A DNA stretch of 42,504 nucleotides. Origin: Calderihabitans maritimus. GTDB lineage: Bacteria > Bacillota > KKC1 > Calderihabitantales > Calderihabitantaceae. The DNA lies in assembly GCF_002207765.1 (NCBI RefSeq), contig NZ_BDGJ01000117.1, positions 37,564 through 80,067 on the forward strand. Reading direction: 5' to 3'. Below the pieces are notes generated by a model. The model did no database searches and had not been told where the DNA came from. It was given only the letters and a program-made list of their open reading frames with translations. Shown in pieces: positions 38,218 through 42,504 of this stretch. How positions within the stretch are numbered: the first letter of the stretch is position 1; every line of letters begins with the position of its first letter. Both the position numbers and the translations under genes were made by a program.

Positions 38218-41200
38218 ACTGATTAACTGGCATTATTTTACCAATGAAACTATTCCTCTGGAGGGCAGTGCCCTTATCACGGGCGATAACGGCGCAGGCA
38301 AATCCACCTTGATTGATGCCCTGCAAGTGGTCATCATAGCCAATTTAAAGAAGATCAAGTTTAACTCTTCCGCTTTCGATGAGAAAACTACCAGGGATCT
38401 CAAGAGCTATCTCCGCGGTAAGACCGGCGCCGAGGGGAACACCTACCTGCGGGGGGAAAGGGATTTTTCCAGCTATGTCGTGCTGGAGATAACCCATACG
38501 CCTACCCAGAAGCCCTACCTGATCGGTGTGGTTTTTGATTACTTTAGCTCTTCGGGGGAAGAGGAACACGTCTTTTTCCGGGTGGACGAGCACCCCTTGG
38601 AGGACAGTCTATTTTTCCAGGATGGCGTGCCTCGAAACAGGCAGCAGTTTTTCCACCACCTAAAAGTAAAAAAGCTTAAATTTCGTCAGTATCGTAACGA
38701 TATTGAGGGTTACCTAAGCGACCTGCGTCAGTTATTCGGTGGGGTTAAAGAATCTTTCTTTTCCCTTTTTGGTAAGGGGATTTCCTTTTCGCCCATAACC
38801 AATCTGCGCAGTTTCGTCTACGAATACATCCTGGAAGAGCGCCGTATAGATGTTGATACCATGCGCGACTACTTCGAAAAATTCCGCCAGGTGGAGAACC
38901 TAATTTTGGAGACGGAACAGGAAATAAAGGCGCTGGAACTAATATCCCAAGAGTACGGTGAAATTGAAAACCTTCGACGGCAGGAACAAATCAGCCAGTA
39001 CATGGAATACCGGGCTCGATGGGAACAGAAAAAACTGGAACTGGTGCAAGCGCAAGAACGTCAACAACAGATACGGGAGAGGCTTGTAGACCTGCGTCGG
39101 GAAATGGAGCTGTTAGAAAACCGGCGCCGACAACTGGTAAGTGAAAAGGAAGAAATCGAGACAAAGATCGCCGACCACCAGGTTGCCCGGCGGGAGCGGG
39201 AACTCAGTGAGCGGAAACAGAGGTTGCAGCAGCAAATCCAACAACTGGAAAAAATACGGACCAATCTATTCCACCAGGTAAGGGTTGAGATCGCTGAAAG
39301 GGAACGGCTTTTGGAAGTGCTGCGCCGGGTAGATGCCCCCTTCGAGCTGACAGAAGCCCTGCTCGGAGGGCGGGAGGACTGGCAGCGTTTTCTCGACGAC
39401 GGGACTTCTTTCCCGGTCGACCTTGAAGAGCAGTCCCGCAACTGGAACGAGTGCATGACCTGGCTTACCCGGCAGGAGGCCCGCTGGGAGGAAGAAAAAA
39501 AGAGGTGGGAAGAAAAAGAGGCTGAACTGAAGCAGACAATCGAAGAATTGCAGAAGAACCAGGTTTTAAGTAGCGCTTCTCCCGCCATGAAGTTGAAGAA
39601 ATTGTTGCAGGAGCACATGATACCCAACGACGGAAGGGAAAGTATTCCGGTCTATGTCTTCTGTGAAGCTATCGACATCCGTGACCGGCGCTGGCAGAAT
39701 GCTATTGAAGGTTACCTCCATACCCAGAAATTCGACCTTCTGGTGCCGCCGGGATATTTTGACCAGGCGCTGGATATTTATGAACGGTACAAATTTACCC
39801 ACGGCATCGAAAACGTGGGACTGGTCAACACGGAAAAACTGTTACTGGAAGCGAAACCTGCGCGCAAGGGAAGCCTTGCCGAAGAAATCGTAGCCGATGA
39901 AGATTATGTCCTTGCCTATGCCAACTGGCTTCTGGGAGCAGTAATGAAGTGTGAAACCGAAAAAGAATTAAAACGGCACCGCCGGGCTATTACTCCCACC
40001 TGTATGCTCTACCAGAATCACACGGCCCGTCAAATTCCTAAAAGCCGTTACGAGGTGCCCTATATCGGGCGGGAAGCGGTGAAGGTACAACTTGCTAGAA
40101 AGCAAAAAGAATGGGAGGAATGTCGCAGGAAACTGTCGCTTTTAAAGGAACGGCTTGAAGCGGTGGCGAGCGTTTCCAACTTGGAGAGCAGTAAAGCAGA
40201 CCGTTACCAGAGATGGCTCGAGGAGTTCACGGCATGTCGGGAGCTGGATGAGCTGGGCCGAGAACTGTACGAGGTTAACCAGGAGCTCCTTTCCCTGGAC
40301 CGCTCTGAGCTGGACAGGCTGGAAGAGGAGAAAAAGGAAAAAGAGGCCGCGATCGAGGAATGCCGGGTGAAAAGATCCGGACTTGATAAGGAAGAAGGCC
40401 AACTGGAAACAGAACTCGATTTCCTGGCCCAGAAGCTAAAACGCCTTTCCCTGGAGGAAAAGGAATGCCGCGGTAGATACCTTTCTTTTGCCGAAAGTCT
40501 TTCAGACGATCTACTGGGTACATGCCGGCAGAAATGGGAACGGGAAAGCCGGAAGAAAGTCCCGTCAGAACTGGAACGCAATTACGGCAGTCATATTCAG
40601 CGCCTGCGGACCAGGATTAATAACGGCATGCTTAGGCTGGTGGAATTGAGAAAGGACTTCAACAACAGGTTTAATTTTGCCGGCGATCCCAGGGCAGAGG
40701 ACAATAGAGCCTATGAAGAACGCCATCGCCTGCTGGTGGAAAGCCACCTGCAGGAATACCGCGAGGAGGCAAGAAAAGCCCGCGAGAAGGCGGAACAGGC
40801 TTTCAAGGAACACTTTGTGGCTCGGCTGCGGGAGTCCATTGAACTTGCCCGGGAAGAAATTAAAGAGCTCAATCGCGCCCTTAAAGACCTTAAATTTGGA
40901 AAGGATTCTTATAGTTTTCGCCTCTCCCCCCGGCCGGGGATGCGGGAATATTACGACATGATTATGGATCCTAACCTGCACATGGGGGAGACTCTTTTCA
41001 GCCAGGCCTTCCGGGACAGGCACGGTGACACCCTGGACCGCCTTTTCCGGGAGATTACCGTCAAAGACGAGGATTTCCAGGAAAGGATGCAGCAGCTTAC
41101 TGATTATCGCTCCTACCTAGACTTTGAGATAGTCATTACTGACGAACAGGGTAACAAGAGCTATTTTTCCAGGGTTTCCCGGGATAAATCGGGGGGCGAG

Positions 41201-41512
41201 ACCCAAGTACCCTTTTATGTGGCCATCCTGGCCTCCTTCTACCAGGCTTATCACCTCTACCGCAAGAAAGACACGCTGCGTCTGGTAGTATTTGACGAAG
41301 CCTTCAACCGCATGGATGCCGACAACGTGGAGGAGTGCGTGCGGTTTATCCGGAAGCTGGGATTCCAGGCGCTGATTGTGGCGCCCACCGGGAAAATCCA
41401 GCTAATAGTGCCTCATGTCAATACTAACATCATTGTTATGAGGGAAGGATATCACAGCTTCGTGGAACGGGTTACCCGTAAGGACATAGAAAACTGGGCG
41501 CAAAAGCAGTAG
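38195..41512 (+). CDS. jetC: Wadjet protein JetC (MukB/SMC-like ATPase)
   Basis: SMC-type ATPase of 1105 residues that drives DNA loop extrusion in Wadjet. Walker A GDNGAGKST lies at 30-38. A long coiled coil runs from about 235 to 455, a hinge-like domain from about 458 to 640 (SIPVYVFCEAIDIRDRRWQNAI), a second coiled coil to about 920, then the ABC signature KSGGETQ near 992 and Walker B RLVVFDEAFNRMDADN near 1027. All ATPase motifs are intact. GGAGG just before the ATG lies within jetB, with which it overlaps by 23 bases. jetD begins 11 bases after the stop. Confidence 0.95.
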   Translation: MRSLTKIKLINWHYFTNETIPLEGSALITGDNGAGKSTLIDALQVVIIANLKKIKFNSSAFDEKTTRDLKSYLRGKTGAEGNTYLRGERDFSSYVVLEITHTPTQKPYLIGVVFDYFSSSGEEEHVFFRVDEHPLEDSLFFQDGVPRNRQQFFHHLKVKKLKFRQYRNDIEGYLSDLRQLFGGVKESFFSLFGKGISFSPITNLRSFVYEYILEERRIDVDTMRDYFEKFRQVENLILETEQEIKALELISQEYGEIENLRRQEQISQYMEYRARWEQKKLELVQAQERQQQIRERLVDLRREMELLENRRRQLVSEKEEIETKIADHQVARRERELSERKQRLQQQIQQLEKIRTNLFHQVRVEIAERERLLEVLRRVDAPFELTEALLGGREDWQRFLDDGTSFPVDLEEQSRNWNECMTWLTRQEARWEEEKKRWEEKEAELKQTIEELQKNQVLSSASPAMKLKKLLQEHMIPNDGRESIPVYVFCEAIDIRDRRWQNAIEGYLHTQKFDLLVPPGYFDQALDIYERYKFTHGIENVGLVNTEKLLLEAKPARKGSLAEEIVADEDYVLAYANWLLGAVMKCETEKELKRHRRAITPTCMLYQNHTARQIPKSRYEVPYIGREAVKVQLARKQKEWEECRRKLSLLKERLEAVASVSNLESSKADRYQRWLEEFTACRELDELGRELYEVNQELLSLDRSELDRLEEEKKEKEAAIEECRVKRSGLDKEEGQLETELDFLAQKLKRLSLEEKECRGRYLSFAESLSDDLLGTCRQKWERESRKKVPSELERNYGSHIQRLRTRINNGMLRLVELRKDFNNRFNFAGDPRAEDNRAYEERHRLLVESHLQEYREEARKAREKAEQAFKEHFVARLRESIELAREEIKELNRALKDLKFGKDSYSFRLSPRPGMREYYDMIMDPNLHMGETLFSQAFRDRHGDTLDRLFREITVKDEDFQERMQQLTDYRSYLDFEIVITDEQGNKSYFSRVSRDKSGGETQVPFYVAILASFYQAYHLYRKKDTLRLVVFDEAFNRMDADNVEECVRFIRKLGFQALIVAPTGKIQLIVPHVNTNIIVMREGYHSFVERVTRKDIENWAQKQ

Positions 41513-41523
41513 GGTGGTGAGGT

Positions 41524-42504
41524 ATGGAACTTACGGAATTGCAGAAACGGGAAATGAGTAAACTGCTAGATAAATATGAATCCCGCCGGGATTACGGCAA
41601 AATTCAGGTGAATAACCGCCGTACCATGCTCAGGATAAATGCCAGAAACTACCCCGATTATTTCCATATCAGTGATGCCTCTTTTCGCCGCCGCTTCAAC
41701 ATGGAGATGCGGGAATTAGAGCGCCGGGGTTGGGTAAAATTAGAATGGGAGGAATTTGAGCGGAACCAGACGTTGAAACGCGTGATCCTTAATACAGAAG
41801 AACTACCCTCTATTTACCGGGAGCTGGGGCGCGAAGCTAAAAGAGACCGCTACCATAGACTGCAGGAGCTTGTTCTCCAATGGCAAGAAAGCGCTCCTGA
41901 GGCCTTACAGCCCTTTTACCGGGACTTGCTGGAACGTCTTTCTGCTTATGAGACGCTGCCTCCGGGGCTCAACTCCTTGAAAGGTCTTGAAGACTGGTCT
42001 CAGCTTTTTCGGGCTCTCAATGCCCTGCTGGAACTGAAACAGGAGGTGCCCAAACGTCGTTTCAGTGTAAAACTTTTCGGGGATTCAAAACGCTGGGACC
42101 AGCTGGAAAAACCGGTGCTCTGGGTACTTAGGAATTATTGTTTGTCACCAGAGGACCAGGAACTAGAGGATGAGGAGATTTTTTCCGAACTGGGGCTTTT
42201 GGATAATCCCGGGCATATCAACATTGCCGGACCGCTTCAGTTTCGTACTCCGCGGGGCGAGATCAACCTTTTTTCCTTTTACCCGGACCTGGGCCTGGCG
42301 CCGCAGATGGTTGAAGATCTGGAGATAACGGGATTGGAAGCGAAAGCAGTGGTAACGGTAGAGAACCTTACTTCCTTTTATCACTATGTTGATGAAGGGC
42401 CGGCAGACCATCTGGTAATCTATCTTGGCGGTTACCACAATCGCCAAAGGAGACAATTCCTGCGCAAAATCTACGACTTCGCGTGCCGTTACAGGCGGGG
42501 CATA
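41524..42504 (+). CDS. jetD: Wadjet nuclease JetD (DUF3322/DUF2220, Toprim), truncated by the window edge
   Basis: The frame starting at ATG 41524 (MELTELQKREMSKLLDKYES) stays open for 327 codons up to the last base, so the gene is cut by the window, not broken. The N-terminal part, about residues 1-190, corresponds to DUF3322 (PDYFHISDASFRRRFNMEM). The later part enters the DUF2220 Toprim domain: TVENLTSF with the expected catalytic Glu at E280, then VIYLGGYHN (G302-G303). JetD is the nuclease that cleaves DNA trapped by JetABC. GGTGGTGAGGT precedes the start. The C-terminal catalytic acids lie outside the window, so activity cannot be judged. Confidence 0.9.
   Translation, partial: MELTELQKREMSKLLDKYESRRDYGKIQVNNRRTMLRINARNYPDYFHISDASFRRRFNMEMRELERRGWVKLEWEEFERNQTLKRVILNTEELPSIYRELGREAKRDRYHRLQELVLQWQESAPEALQPFYRDLLERLSAYETLPPGLNSLKGLEDWSQLFRALNALLELKQEVPKRRFSVKLFGDSKRWDQLEKPVLWVLRNYCLSPEDQELEDEEIFSELGLLDNPGHINIAGPLQFRTPRGEINLFSFYPDLGLAPQMVEDLEITGLEAKAVVTVENLTSFYHYVDEGPADHLVIYLGGYHNRQRRQFLRKIYDFACRYRRGI

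Noticed and set aside
41524-42504. jetD as a missing or broken gene
   Set aside because: The frame has a good start and no internal stop for 327 codons; it only lacks a stop because the window ends.

Overview
The window looks like a chromosome segment of a thermophilic or moderately thermophilic Firmicute, in the broad Moorella / Desulfotomaculum / Carboxydothermus part of class Clostridia. This is inferred from gene order (ftsX-ctpA-minJ-like-uvrBA; rapZ-yvcK-whiA-rpoN-gapA-pgk-tpiA-gpmI-eno-secG), strong AGGAGG-type ribosome binding sites, frequent GTG and TTG starts, a BpsA-type branched-polyamine synthase (a family typical of thermophiles) and a membrane pyrophosphatase with the K+-dependent sequence signature. 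I do not claim a genus. Almost everything lies on the + strand; the one clear - strand gene is the nuclease-helicase fusion at 32490-35987.

Layout. (1) 1-4586: cell division and envelope: the 3' part of ftsX, a coiled-coil M23 murein hydrolase, a CtpA-type S41 protease and a MinJ-like membrane PDZ protein. (2) 4696-5727: bpsA-like polyamine synthase, closed by a clear terminator. (3) 5780-12849: complete uvrB-uvrA-uvrC excision-repair operon behind a good sigma-A promoter that carries a LexA-like core in its spacer, followed by a small YvlD/holin-like membrane protein. (4) 12896-18954: HAD phosphatase, PHP phosphatase, rapZ-yvcK-whiA, a left-handed-helix acyltransferase and a DUF1405 membrane protein. 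(5) 19052-27099: rpoN, terminator, a 330-base leader with no long gene, then lower glycolysis in pathway order (gapA, pgk, tpiA, gpmI, eno) and secG. The cggR repressor gene often found between rpoN and gapA is absent. (6) 27138-32454: membrane pyrophosphatase, PaaI-type thioesterase, HD-domain protein and RNase R. (7) 32490-42504: accessory/defence region: an endonuclease-Q-like PHP domain fused to a UvrD-type helicase on the - strand, divergent from a Wadjet (JetABCD) operon. The operon's fourth gene, jetD, runs off the right edge.

How the parts fit. The glycolytic block converts glyceraldehyde-3-phosphate to phosphoenolpyruvate, and the neighbouring pyrophosphatase recovers biosynthetic pyrophosphate as an ion gradient. 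The DNA-protection genes are unusually dense: UvrBAC for bulky lesions, an EndoQ-UvrD fusion plausibly for deaminated bases (a problem at high temperature), BpsA for polyamines that stabilise nucleic acids, and Wadjet against plasmids.

The most interesting objects are the EndoQ-UvrD fusion, the 134-base divergent region it shares with Wadjet (a - strand promoter plus a LexA-like half site), and the gapA leader with its stacked dyads and possible 16-codon ORF. No CRISPR array, rRNA, tRNA, transposase or integrase was recognised.
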